Positions 17,964 through 26,204 of a stretch of 64,000 nt of DNA are shown here, in pieces. Position 1 is the first letter of the stretch, and each line of letters opens with the position of its first letter. The notes beneath the pieces were generated by a model. That model was not told where the DNA came from and made no database searches. It saw only the letters and a program-made list of their open reading frames with translations. Source of the DNA: Flavobacterium sp. WV_118_3. GTDB lineage: Bacteria; Bacteroidota; Bacteroidia; Flavobacteriales; Flavobacteriaceae. Position numbers and translations under genes: made by a program. Where the stretch lies: positions 479,501 through 543,500 of the forward strand of contig NZ_CP156060.1 of NCBI RefSeq assembly GCF_039778605.1. The letters run 5' to 3'.

Positions 17964-18034
17964 AAAGAGTGCCGTACTAAAGTGTTACTTCGTACAATTA
18001 AAAGGACTGATCACTTTACCAATATTGCCTCTTT
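17964..18034 (+). ncRNA. Y-RNA-like RNA 4, minimal, without tRNA-like arms
   Basis: The outer stem is AAAGAG (17964-17969) with CTCTTT (18029-18034); the inner stem is TAAAGTG (17978-17984) with CACTTTA (18012-18018). GCCGTAC and TTACTTCG (17985-17992) match the conserved positions. The 19-base loop (17993-18011) has no D or T arm, so this may be only a Ro-binding module. Confidence 0.55.
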
Positions 18035-18051
18035 ACAATTAAAACAAAAAT

Positions 18052-18183
18052 ACCGGTGTCGTAAAAAAAAGAGTTACTTCGATTAGGGGTCGGGTAGAGT
18101 CGGTTCGATTCCGACACTGTACTTGTCAGTACAGATAGTATAATGGTAGCACACTCTAGTACTCTTTTTGCTTGTTACCCGGT
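18052..18183 (+). ncRNA. Y-RNA-like RNA 5 with complete permuted tRNA-like domain
   Basis: The ends pair (ACCGG 18052-18056 with CCGGT 18179-18183) and continue with an A-rich/U-rich stem (AAAAAGAG to 18073 with CTCTTTTT 18162-18169). TGTCGTAA and TTACTTCG (18074-18081) are as in RNA 1. The domain is a perfect T arm (GTCGG TTCGATT CCGAC, 18099-18115), then an acceptor hairpin (CTGTAC 18117-18122 with GTACAG 18129-18134, loop TTGTCA), one unpaired A on each side, TA as tRNA bases 8-9, and a D arm (GTATAATGGTAGCAC, 18138-18152). Counting from the T arm, every interval equals that of a standard tRNA, but with the chain cut in the anticodon arm and joined at the acceptor. Confidence 0.8.
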
Positions 18184-18201
18184 TTTATAAAAAGCTTAAA
18201 A

Positions 18202-19002
18202 ATGAAAACAATAATAGCAGAAAAATTAAAAGAAATAGAAAGGGCAAACGGTATAAAAATAGTGTTTGCCTACGAATCCGGAAGCCGCGCCTGGGGATTT
18301 CCTTCTCCGGATAGCGATTATGATGTACGATTCGTCTATATACGTAATGTAAATGATTATTTATCGGTTAAAGAGGTAGATGGACATTTATCATTTCCGA
18401 TAACGGACGAACTGGATGTGTATGGTTGGGATTTGAAAAAAGTATTGCAACTCATGAATAAATCCAACACAACAATATTCGAATGGTTGCAATCACCGGA
18501 AGTCTATTGCGAAGAAAAAGGATTTCGTGAAACGCTATGGCAGTTGTCGCAAGGTTTTTTTAGTGAAAGGAGTAATGCGTTTCATTATTTGGGAATCGCT
18601 AAAAGTGCACTGTTGACGATGGAGGAAGGTAATGAAATAAAAATCAAAAAGTTGTTTTACATCCTTCGCCCTTTATTGGCGGCCAAATGGTGTGTCGAAA
18701 AAGAAACGATAGCACCGATGACAATGGAAAAACTATTGACCGTATTGCCGGATGAGGCTAAAGTGAAAACAACAATATTGAAATTGATCAAACAAAAAGA
18801 AACTGCAAAAGAAGCCGATAAGGTTATGATAACCGAGGAACTAAGTGATTTTATAAAAACAACTTTTGAAAAAACAACAGAAGCCGTAAAATCGGTCGGA
18901 AAAGATATATTCGAAACCGAAAGTCTGGATGCCTTTTTTCAAACCATGCTAAAACGTTATGACAATACAGGAAATAAAAGAAAAAGGACTGCTGCTGTTT
19001 GA
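18202..19002 (+). CDS. RlaP-type nucleotidyltransferase 1 (RNA repair)
   Basis: This is a 266-residue predicted nucleotidyltransferase of the DNA polymerase beta superfamily (PF10127, RlaP). The active-site strand-turn is ESGSRAWGFPSPDSDYDVRF, with the two Asp of the hG(G/S)xDxD pattern. The helical C-terminal half contains NTTIFEWLQSP and LRPLLAAKWCVE, also typical. Members are found with RtcB and related repair genes and are thought to add nucleotides to RNA ends, but the activity is not proven here. I start at the ATG at 18202 (MKTIIAEKLKEIERA), because the longer frame to 18172 runs into the 3' strand of Y RNA 5. Confidence 0.88.
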   Translation: MKTIIAEKLKEIERANGIKIVFAYESGSRAWGFPSPDSDYDVRFVYIRNVNDYLSVKEVDGHLSFPITDELDVYGWDLKKVLQLMNKSNTTIFEWLQSPEVYCEEKGFRETLWQLSQGFFSERSNAFHYLGIAKSALLTMEEGNEIKIKKLFYILRPLLAAKWCVEKETIAPMTMEKLLTVLPDEAKVKTTILKLIKQKETAKEADKVMITEELSDFIKTTFEKTTEAVKSVGKDIFETESLDAFFQTMLKRYDNTGNKRKRTAAV

Positions 19003-20020
19003 ATGTGTCAGCGGTAGTAAAGCCTATGGTTTGGATATGCCGGAATCGGATACCGATCTGAAAGGTGTATTTTATCTTCCTAAAGAACAGTTCTTCGGAT
19101 TGCAACATGTAGCACAGGTTCAGAATGAAACCAATGATGAAGTGTATTATGAATTGGGTAGATTTGTAGAATTGCTTTTAAAAAACAACCCAAATATATT
19201 GGAATTATTGGCGACACCGGAAGATTGTGTGTTGTTTAAGCATCCGATTATGGAACGGCTTACAATCGAAATGTTTCTGTCGAAACAAACAAAAGATACT
19301 TTTTCCGGTTATGCGGTAACACAGATCCGTAAGGCGAAAGGATTGAAAAAGAAAATAGTAAATCCTTTTCCGAAGGAAAAAAAGGAAGTGCAGGATTTCT
19401 GTTTTGTTTTGCAAAATTACGATGCGGTTCCGTTTCGGGATTGGATTGCAGCACAGGGATATGAACAAGAACGCTGCGGATTGGTAAAACTACCGCATGC
19501 AAAGGGAATGTATGCTTTGTTTTATGATCAAACCGGAATAAAAAGTTATAAAGGAGTACAGAAAAATAAGCATTCCAACGAGGTGAGTTTGTCATCGGTG
19601 GATGAAGGTGAAGTAGTACAAGTATATTTGTGTTTTAATACAGAAAGTTATTCGTCCTATTGTAAGGATTATAATGCCTATTGGGAATGGGTTGAAAAGC
19701 GTAATCAGGAGCGTTATGCCGTAAATGAAAAACATCAGGGCGGATACGATTCCAAAAATATGATGCATACCATACGATTGTTGGAAGTAGCTGATGAACT
19801 CATGGAAACCGGAAAACTCAATATCAGACGCAAAAACCGGGAAGCTTTGCTGGCTATTAAAGCAGGAGAAAAAAGTTATGAAGAACTGCTGCTACTAGCT
19901 GAAAATATACTGGAGCGTATTGAAAGTAAGTATAACGAAAGTGATTTAAATGATTTTCCCGATATCGAAAAAGCGGAAATGCTTTTGATGGAAATGCGGG
20001 AAGAATTATACAATAGATAA
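18959..20020 (+). CDS. RlaP-type nucleotidyltransferase 2 (RNA repair)
   Basis: This is a 353-residue second member of the same superfamily, only distantly similar to its neighbour. The active-site region is VSGSKAYGLDMPESDTDLKG, and ENPNILELLATP-like sequence (NNPNILELLATPEDCV) follows. It starts 44 bases inside the preceding gene in another frame, so translation is probably coupled, and its stop overlaps the RtcB start by one base (TAATG). Two different RlaP proteins in tandem suggest two RNA-end substrates or a hetero-oligomer. Confidence 0.88.
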   Translation: MTIQEIKEKGLLLFECVSGSKAYGLDMPESDTDLKGVFYLPKEQFFGLQHVAQVQNETNDEVYYELGRFVELLLKNNPNILELLATPEDCVLFKHPIMERLTIEMFLSKQTKDTFSGYAVTQIRKAKGLKKKIVNPFPKEKKEVQDFCFVLQNYDAVPFRDWIAAQGYEQERCGLVKLPHAKGMYALFYDQTGIKSYKGVQKNKHSNEVSLSSVDEGEVVQVYLCFNTESYSSYCKDYNAYWEWVEKRNQERYAVNEKHQGGYDSKNMMHTIRLLEVADELMETGKLNIRRKNREALLAIKAGEKSYEELLLLAENILERIESKYNESDLNDFPDIEKAEMLLMEMREELYNR

Positions 20021-21441
20021 TGGAAACAAAAATTACAGGAACCGATTTAATAGCGGTTGGATATAGCGAAAATGCCATTTTAGGATTGGCATTAAAAATA
20101 GCAGCAAAACAGTTCGGTCAGGATAAGATTGCGATGTTAGCGTTGTTGAAAAATATAAAAGAGCATCCGGAACGATACCTGGACGATGCAACATGGGAGG
20201 AATTGGCTATAAAGTTAATAGAGTTGGCCAATGCTCCGGTTGATGAAACAATACCGTTGTTGGAAACCGGAAAAGAATACCGGGTATTCGGAGCAGAGCA
20301 TATTGAAGAAGGCGCTCAAAATCAGATGCGAGTAGCGATGCGGTTACCGGTTACGGTTGCTGGTGCTTTAATGCCCGATGCACATCAGGGGTACGGATTA
20401 CCGATTGGTGGTGTTCTGGCAACAAAAAATGCGATTATTCCGTATGGTGTCGGAGTGGATATCGGTTGTCGTATGGCGTTGTCGATCTATGATATTCCGG
20501 AAACGCATTTTTATGAGAATCTGGCGAAATACAAAAGAGAGTTAATTGCCAATACAAAATTTGGCGCCGGACATGGGTATCACGGGCAACATAAAACGCA
20601 ACATGATATTCTCGACCGAGACGAGTTTAACCTGACACCGTTTATTAAAAAGTTGCAGGATAAAGCCTGGTCGCAATTGGGAACATCCGGTGGAGGAAAT
20701 CACTTTGTGGAATTCGGAATCATTGAATTCGAACAACGTGATGAGGTGTTGAATATTGATAAAGGAAGATATGTGGCTTTGTTAACGCATTCCGGATCAA
20801 GAGGGATGGGGGCCACGATAGCCGGACATTATACGCAGCTGGCCAAAAAAATATGTAAGTTGCCGCAGGAAGCAGCCAATCTGGCGTATCTGAATATGGA
20901 TTCGCAGGAAGGAATGGAATATTGGTTGGCGATGAATTTGGCTGGCGATTATGCTTCGGCTTGTCATCAGGTGATTCACGAAAAGATGCAAAAAGCACTT
21001 GGAGGGACACTTTTAGCAAAGGTGGAAAACCATCATAATTTTGCATGGAAAGAAATTTGGAATGGCGAAGAGGTTATTGTTCACCGAAAAGGTGCCACGC
21101 CAGCCGGAAAAGGAGTGATGGGAATCATTCCGGGTTCGATGACAGCTCCCGGTTTTTTGGTGCGCGGAAAAGGAGAATCGGAAGCGATTCATTCGGCTTC
21201 ACATGGTGCTGGAAGACAGATGAGCCGTACGCAGGCGGTGAAAACTATTACCAAAGCCGATATGCGTGAGGTGTTAAAAGAACACGGGGTAACGCTTGTC
21301 GGTGCCGGAAGAGACGAGGCGCCAATGGCCTATAAAGATATCACTGTGGTGATGGAAGCACAACAAGAACTGATTGATGTGGTGGCGAAGTTTACACCAA
21401 AGTTGGTCCGAATGGCCGATGACGGTAGTCACGAAGATTAA
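20020..21441 (+). CDS. rtcB: RNA-splicing ligase RtcB (copy 1)
   Basis: This 473-residue ligase joins RNA 2',3'-cyclic phosphate or 3'-phosphate ends to 5'-OH ends using GTP and Mn2+. Visible motifs are GALMPDAHQGYGLPIGGV (about 115-132), GVGVDIGC with metal-binding Asp and Cys (C150), GTSGGGNHFVEFG (221-233), LLTHSGSRGMG, VENHHNFAW, VHRKGATPA, and SASHGAGRQMSR with the His expected to carry GMP. All metal-binding and catalytic positions look intact. An N-terminal extension of about 80 residues precedes the core. It is the last gene of the operon and is followed by a terminator. Confidence 0.97.
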   Translation: METKITGTDLIAVGYSENAILGLALKIAAKQFGQDKIAMLALLKNIKEHPERYLDDATWEELAIKLIELANAPVDETIPLLETGKEYRVFGAEHIEEGAQNQMRVAMRLPVTVAGALMPDAHQGYGLPIGGVLATKNAIIPYGVGVDIGCRMALSIYDIPETHFYENLAKYKRELIANTKFGAGHGYHGQHKTQHDILDRDEFNLTPFIKKLQDKAWSQLGTSGGGNHFVEFGIIEFEQRDEVLNIDKGRYVALLTHSGSRGMGATIAGHYTQLAKKICKLPQEAANLAYLNMDSQEGMEYWLAMNLAGDYASACHQVIHEKMQKALGGTLLAKVENHHNFAWKEIWNGEEVIVHRKGATPAGKGVMGIIPGSMTAPGFLVRGKGESEAIHSASHGAGRQMSRTQAVKTITKADMREVLKEHGVTLVGAGRDEAPMAYKDITVVMEAQQELIDVVAKFTPKLVRMADDGSHED

Positions 21442-21480
21442 AACAAAAGCCTCGAAGTTTATTTTTCGGGGCTTTTGTTT
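21441..21480 (+). terminator. Terminator of the rsr-rtcB operon
   Basis: A 16-bp stem with one G-T pair (arms 21441-21456 and 21465-21480) continues into a T-rich tract. Confidence 0.8.
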
Positions 21481-21604
21481 ATTGTTTTTTGCTCGGATTT
21501 AGGGAATTGAGAACTATTCGGATGGCAAAAAAGAGGGGTGTAAAACAGGAGTCGGTTTTTGTGTGAATTGGATAAAAAAAATGATATTAGAATGGTTTTA
21601 AAAT

Positions 21605-21612
21605 TATATTTG
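21605..21612 (+). promoter_or_regulatory. TAnnTTTG -7 box for WG-repeat gene 1
   Basis: TATATTTG lies 45 bases before the ATG. The paralogous gene 2 has the same leader (GTCAGATATTTCAG) but its equivalent position reads CAGATTGG, so its promoter seems lost. Confidence 0.55.
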
Positions 21613-21656
21613 TGTCAGATATTTCAGTGATTTTATCGACCTAATAACTATTATTT

Positions 21657-22817
21657 ATGAAAGCATTTTGTTTCCTTTTTTTATTAAGTGTTACGATGGT
21701 TTTTTCCCAGAACACTAAAAAGAACCAATTGTTGTTGCCGTATCGTGATGGCAATCTTTGGGGGCTTTGCGATACTTTAGGTAAGGTAAAAGTAAAACCT
21801 TTTACAACCGGTATGAAGAATTTTCAAACCACGCCACCAAACTTTAAAGGGAAATATGTGATTCGGAAAAACGGAAAAATTTCAATTATCGATCAGCATA
21901 AAAGAACCTTGTTGGCGCAAATGGATTTGGATTCGGTAGAAATGTTTCTTTTTTCAAAGGATATTTTTGCCTATAAAAATAATAAGATGGGTGTGATCCG
22001 GAATTTTAAAATGTTTATTCCGGTTCAATATGACGACATAACGTTTGCGGCCAATGAAAGTTATAGAGTGGAAAAGGGAGGTAAAAAAGGATTGATCAAC
22101 TCAAAAGGGAAACGGGTTATTCCAACTGCATATACTGAGGTATATGACTCCTGGGATAAGAATCAAGATGAAAATAACGACAAATTTTACTGGGTAGCCA
22201 GAAATGAAAAAAGTAATGGAGAGAAAAACGAAGTTGATTTTGCCGACAGTATCGTTTTGGGAGAGGAAACGCCGGAGTGGTACAGTGTATCTTCTTCGGG
22301 TTTGGTTAAAAGAATGGTAACGGAGGAAGAAGAAAATGATCGTAAAAGAGTAGAAGAAAAATATGGTAAAATACTTGCTTCTTCAAACAATATGTATCTT
22401 GTGAAAATAAGTGAGGGCTATGGTGTGTTTGATGTGAATCAGGATAAATTCATTGTTAAAAGTGATGATAAGATCGAAATGTTCCAATCGAATCATGGGT
22501 ATGCTACGTTTCTGATGAAAAAGAATGGTAAAATGGGGTTGATTGATGAAACGGGTAAGATGTTGTTGGATTATGAATATGATGCTATTGAGGATAAATT
22601 TTGGGATGGGGTTTGTATACTTAAAAAGGATCATAAAAAAGGTCTGTTTGTATTAAATTCGATCTACAAACCGGTTCAACCAAAATATAAGGAAATAAAA
22701 ATTTTAGAAGCGGTTCCGGTAAGTGAGAGTTGGAAGTTTGGTCTGTTTGAAGTGACAACGACAACCGGTAAAAAAGGATTGTTGGGTGAAAACGGCGTAG
22801 AATATTTTAAAAATTAA
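21657..22817 (+). CDS. Secreted WG-repeat protein, paralogue 1
   Basis: This is a 386-residue exported protein with a signal peptide (FCFLFLLSVTMVFSQ) and WG repeats, a beta-rich repeat of unknown function: RDGNLWGLCDTLGKVKVKPF, NNKMGVIRNFKMFIPVQYD, GKKGLINSKGKRVIPTAYTE, GKMGLIDETGKMLLDYEYD and KKGLFVLNSIYKPVQPKYKE. The end, KKGLLGENGVEYFKN, is shared with the next gene. A charged, less repetitive insert lies at about 160-240. No T9SS sorting domain is seen, so it is probably periplasmic. Confidence 0.82.
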   Translation: MKAFCFLFLLSVTMVFSQNTKKNQLLLPYRDGNLWGLCDTLGKVKVKPFTTGMKNFQTTPPNFKGKYVIRKNGKISIIDQHKRTLLAQMDLDSVEMFLFSKDIFAYKNNKMGVIRNFKMFIPVQYDDITFAANESYRVEKGGKKGLINSKGKRVIPTAYTEVYDSWDKNQDENNDKFYWVARNEKSNGEKNEVDFADSIVLGEETPEWYSVSSSGLVKRMVTEEEENDRKRVEEKYGKILASSNNMYLVKISEGYGVFDVNQDKFIVKSDDKIEMFQSNHGYATFLMKKNGKMGLIDETGKMLLDYEYDAIEDKFWDGVCILKKDHKKGLFVLNSIYKPVQPKYKEIKILEAVPVSESWKFGLFEVTTTTGKKGLLGENGVEYFKN

Positions 22818-22867
22818 GATAAACGGCGTGGCGATAACCATTAAGCAGTGATAAAATGTAAAATAAG

Positions 22868-22898
22868 AGCCCTGAAATTGATTTTTCGGGGCTTTTTT
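22868..22898 (+). terminator. Terminator after WG-repeat gene 1
   Basis: A 10-bp stem (22868-22877 with 22884-22893, one G-T pair) is followed by T7. Confidence 0.75.
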
Positions 22899-23059
22899 TA
22901 TGATTTCCTCCCGGGTTTTGATAACTGAAAAGAGCCGGATAAGAAAGAACGTGGCGTGAAATACGATTTGGCTCTGGGAGTAACGAAAAAGGGGGATTAT
23001 TTTAAAATCAGATTGGTGTCAGATATTTCAGTAGTTTTACCGACTTATTAGAACTATTT

Positions 23060-24223
23060 ATGAAAGCATTTTATGTACTTTTTTTAGTAAGTGTTACGAC
23101 GGTCTTTTCGCAGCATACTAAAAAGAACGAATTGTTGTTGCCGTATCGGGATGGTAATCTTTGGGGGCTTTGTGATACTTTGGGAGCTGTAAAGGTAAAA
23201 CCCTTTACAGCCGGTATGGTGGATTTTGTGATAACGCCACCGGATTTTAAAGGAAAATATGTGATTAAAAAAAATGGCAAAATTTCAATTATTGATCAAT
23301 ATAGGAAAAAGCTACTCGCGGAAATGAATTTGGATTCGGTAAGGATGTCTCTTTTTTCAAATGATATTTTTGCGTATAAGAATAATAAGATGGGAGTTAT
23401 CAGGGATTTTAACGTTTTTATACCTGTTGAATATGATGAGGTGTCGTCTGTTTCCAATGAAAGTTATCAGGTGAGAAAAGGGACTAAAAAAGGGTTGATC
23501 AACTCAAAAGGAAAATGGATTATACCAATTGAATATAGCGCTATAGATTGGCCTTGGGAACAAAATAAAGATGAAAATAACGACAAATTTTACTGGATAG
23601 CCAAAGATGAAAAAAGTTATTGGGAGGGTAAAGGCGTCGATTTTACCGATGACAGGGTTGTTGCGAAGGAACTGCCGGAATGGTATAACGCACCTGTTAT
23701 TCGTTCGATTCATACAACTGAAAGTGAGCGGGAGGCTAAGCAAAATAATTATAAAAGAATAGAAAATACTTACGGTGAAATAGTGAGTGTTTCAGGCAAT
23801 ATGATCATTATAAAAATGAAGGAAGGATATGGGGTGTATGCTATGGATAAAGATAAAATCATTTTTAAAAGTGACGATAAAATCGAAATGGTTCGATCGA
23901 ATCAGGGGTATGCTACGTTCCTGATGAAAAAGAACGGTAAAATGGGATTAATAGACGAAACCGGCAAAGTGCTGTTGGCGTATGAATATGATGCTATTAA
24001 AGAACGATGGGATGGCATTTGTATTCTTGAAAAGGATACTAAAAAAGGACTATTTGTTTTAAATTCAATTTATAAGCCCGTTAAGCCAAAATATAAGAAA
24101 ATCAAAATCTTAAATGCTATTCCGGTAAATAAGCATTGGCAGTTTGGTTTGTTTGAAGTGACTACCGAAGCCGGTAAAAAAGGATTGCTGGGTGAAAATG
24201 GAGTGGAGTATTTCAAAAATTAA
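23060..24223 (+). CDS. Secreted WG-repeat protein, paralogue 2
   Basis: This is a 387-residue tandem paralogue of the preceding gene. It has the same signal peptide type (FYVLFLVSVTTVFSQ), the same WG repeats in the same order and the same end, with most divergence in the insert at about 165-245. The duplication includes about 35 bases of leader before the ATG. Because gene 1 is followed by a terminator and the -7 box of gene 2 is degraded, expression of this copy is questionable. Confidence 0.82.
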   Translation: MKAFYVLFLVSVTTVFSQHTKKNELLLPYRDGNLWGLCDTLGAVKVKPFTAGMVDFVITPPDFKGKYVIKKNGKISIIDQYRKKLLAEMNLDSVRMSLFSNDIFAYKNNKMGVIRDFNVFIPVEYDEVSSVSNESYQVRKGTKKGLINSKGKWIIPIEYSAIDWPWEQNKDENNDKFYWIAKDEKSYWEGKGVDFTDDRVVAKELPEWYNAPVIRSIHTTESEREAKQNNYKRIENTYGEIVSVSGNMIIIKMKEGYGVYAMDKDKIIFKSDDKIEMVRSNQGYATFLMKKNGKMGLIDETGKVLLAYEYDAIKERWDGICILEKDTKKGLFVLNSIYKPVKPKYKKIKILNAIPVNKHWQFGLFEVTTEAGKKGLLGENGVEYFKN

Positions 24224-24289
24224 TAAAGAAATAAGGCGATACAATTTATATCAAAACGGCCAACTTACGTAGGCGCGAAGCGTAAAATA

Positions 24290-24326
24290 AAAGACCGGCA
24301 AAATTTATTTGGAGCCGGTCTTTTTT
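24290..24326 (+). terminator. Terminator after WG-repeat gene 2
   Basis: A 10-bp perfect stem (24290-24299 with 24314-24323) is followed by a T tract. Confidence 0.75.
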
Positions 24327-24336
24327 GTTATAATAC

Positions 24337-24367
24337 TTTTGGTGTCTTTCCAAAACCGTTATATTTG
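24337..24367 (+). promoter_or_regulatory. Promoter of the exonuclease gene
   Basis: TTTTG (24337-24341) as -33 and TATATTTG (24360-24367) as -7, spaced 18 bases, match the Flavobacteriia consensus well; the ATG follows 20 bases later. Confidence 0.7.
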
Positions 24368-24387
24368 TAGCTATTCAAATCAATAAA

Positions 24388-25164
24388 ATGGAACTTAAAT
24401 TAAACAGACCTATTTGCTTTTTTGACCTTGAAACGACTGGAATTGATGTGGCAAAAGACCGAATAGTGGAAATATCGATATTTAAAGTATATCCGAACGG
24501 AAATAAAGAAAGTAAGACCTGGCTGGTAAATCCGGAAATGCCTATTCCACCGCATTCGACTGCGATTCACGGGATTTCGGATGAAAAAGTGGCTAATGAG
24601 CCAACGTTTAAACAGTTGTCGACACAGATTCACAATATGATCAAGGATTCTGATCTGGCCGGTTTTAATTCCGATCGTTTTGATATTCCGTTATTGGCAG
24701 AGGAATTGCTTCGCGCCGAAGTGGATTTTGATATGAAAAACAGAGTGTCGGTCGACGTACAAACGATTTTTCATAAAATGGAAGAACGGACGTTAAGCGC
24801 AGCCTATAAATTCTATTGCGGTCAGACGTTGGACAATGCGCATAGTGCAGAAGCCGATACGATGGCAACATACGAAATATTAAAAGCACAGTTGGATCGT
24901 TATCCGGAATTGGAAAACGATATGAAAACACTTTCGGAATTTACAACCCGTAAAAAATCAGTTGATTTTGCCGGTTTTATCGCATTAAATGCAGAAGGAC
25001 AGGAAATTTTTACTTTTGGAAAACACAAAGGGGTGTTGGTCGATGAGGTATTTGATAAAGAACCGGGTTATTTTGGCTGGATTCAAAATGCCGATTTCCC
25101 GTTGTATACCAAAAAAGTACTGACCGGGATTAAGTTGAGAAAACTCAATAATAAATTAAGTTAA
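24388..25164 (+). CDS. DnaQ-like 3'-5' exonuclease (DEDDh)
   Basis: This is a 258-residue exonuclease. Exo I motif FFDLETTGID (first Asp and Glu), exo II AGFNSDRFDIPLL and exo III HSAEADTMATYEIL (His and Asp) are all present, as in PolIII epsilon, RNase T and ExoX. After the catalytic domain (residues 1-175) comes a C-terminal module FTFGKHKGVLVDEV, then YFGWIQNADFP, which resembles the DNA-binding tail of ExoX-type proteins. It is probably a repair or proofreading exonuclease. It has its own strong promoter and is followed closely by the FAH-family gene. Confidence 0.92.
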   Translation: MELKLNRPICFFDLETTGIDVAKDRIVEISIFKVYPNGNKESKTWLVNPEMPIPPHSTAIHGISDEKVANEPTFKQLSTQIHNMIKDSDLAGFNSDRFDIPLLAEELLRAEVDFDMKNRVSVDVQTIFHKMEERTLSAAYKFYCGQTLDNAHSAEADTMATYEILKAQLDRYPELENDMKTLSEFTTRKKSVDFAGFIALNAEGQEIFTFGKHKGVLVDEVFDKEPGYFGWIQNADFPLYTKKVLTGIKLRKLNNKLS

Positions 25165-25182
25165 ACCTACGCAGCGCTACTT

Positions 25183-25794
25183 ATGAAGATTATCTGTATT
25201 GGTAGAAATTATACCGAGCATATCGCAGAATTGCAAAATGAACGCCCGGACGAACCGGTGATTTTTCTAAAACCGGATTCTGCTATTTTGATAAAACAAG
25301 CCCCGTTTGTAATCCCTGAGTTTTCAAATGACGTACATCACGAAGTGGAGATTCTTGTGAAAATCAATAAAGTAGGGAAGTATATCGAACCGAAATTCGC
25401 ACATAAATATTATGACGAAATCGGACTGGGAATCGATTTTACGGCTCGTGATCTGCAATCCCGGTTAAAAGAAAAAGGCCTTCCGTGGGAAAAAGCTAAG
25501 GCCTTCGATGGTTCGGCGGTTATCGGTGATTTTTTGCCAAAAAATGAATTTAATTCATTGGAAAATATTACATTTGAATTAACCAGTAACGGTCAGACAG
25601 TGCAAAAGGGAAATACAAGTCATATGCTATGGAAAATCGATGAATTGATTGCGTATGTGTCCCAATATTTTACACTTAAAACCGGTGATGTTATTTTTAC
25701 AGGTACACCGGCCGGCGTGGCTAAGGTGAATCCGAATGACGTACTGGAAGGATTTATAGAAGGAAAACAATTGTTTAGAATACAGGTAAAATAA
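25183..25794 (+). CDS. Fumarylacetoacetate hydrolase family protein
   Basis: This is a 203-residue FAH-fold enzyme (2-keto-diol hydrolase, acylpyruvase or oxaloacetate-decarboxylase type). It has IGRNYTEHIAEL at the start, HHEVEILVKINKVGK with the metal-binding Glu pair, DFTARDLQSRLKEKGLPW, KAFDGSAVIGDF and GDVIFTGTPAGVAKV. The substrate cannot be assigned. Its stop overlaps the start of the Hpt gene by one base, so the two are probably co-translated. Confidence 0.9.
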   Translation: MKIICIGRNYTEHIAELQNERPDEPVIFLKPDSAILIKQAPFVIPEFSNDVHHEVEILVKINKVGKYIEPKFAHKYYDEIGLGIDFTARDLQSRLKEKGLPWEKAKAFDGSAVIGDFLPKNEFNSLENITFELTSNGQTVQKGNTSHMLWKIDELIAYVSQYFTLKTGDVIFTGTPAGVAKVNPNDVLEGFIEGKQLFRIQVK

Positions 25795-26138
25795 TGGCAA
25801 TACATTATAACTTATCTAAAGTTTACGAGATTTCGGATAATGATGCCGAGTTTGCGCAACAAATTATCCAACTGTTTGTGTCGGAAATTCCTAATGAAAT
25901 CCGAATCATAAAAGAAGGAATCGAAGAAAAAGACTTTGACAAAACCTACAGTGCTTCCCATAAGATCAAGCCAACGCTGGATCTGATGGGAATGGATCTG
26001 GCTTATGACGAAAACCTTCATATCATGGAGTGGACCAAATCGCAAGGGAAAAAGAAAGAAATAAAAGAAGTATTCAAAAGTTTAAAAGAACATGTTGAGA
26101 ATACTTTAAAAGAAATTAAAAAAGACTATAATCTATAG
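25794..26138 (+). CDS. Hpt (histidine phosphotransfer) domain protein
   Basis: This is a 114-residue helical protein, essentially one Hpt domain. SASHKIKPTLDLMGM holds the phospho-accepting His and the usual following Lys and Gly-side helix. Such proteins relay phosphate between receiver domains in multistep phosphorelays. No kinase or response regulator is adjacent, so the partner is unknown. Confidence 0.85.
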   Translation: MAIHYNLSKVYEISDNDAEFAQQIIQLFVSEIPNEIRIIKEGIEEKDFDKTYSASHKIKPTLDLMGMDLAYDENLHIMEWTKSQGKKKEIKEVFKSLKEHVENTLKEIKKDYNL

Positions 26139-26151
26139 GCATCGTCCGGAA

Positions 26152-26183
26152 AAAGGCAAACCAGAACGAAATGGTTTGCCTTT
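26152..26183 (+). terminator. Terminator after the Hpt gene
   Basis: A perfect 12-bp stem (26152-26163 with 26172-26183) lies before cinA and has a T-rich end. Confidence 0.8.
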
Positions 26184-26204
26184 GTTCTTTTACAGTTAAA
26201 AAAA

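Noticed and set aside
17600..18183. Genuine tRNA genes
   Set aside because: T and D arms are clear but there is no anticodon arm, no free acceptor 3' end, and in RNAs 1 and 5 the order is permuted.
17600..18183. CRISPR array from repeated TTACTTCG
   Set aside because: The repeats are too short, spacing varies from about 70 to 180 bases, and the between-sequences form paired stems.
18172..18201. Upstream start for the first RlaP gene
   Set aside because: It lies within the 3' strand of Y RNA 5; the ATG at 18202 begins the conserved protein.
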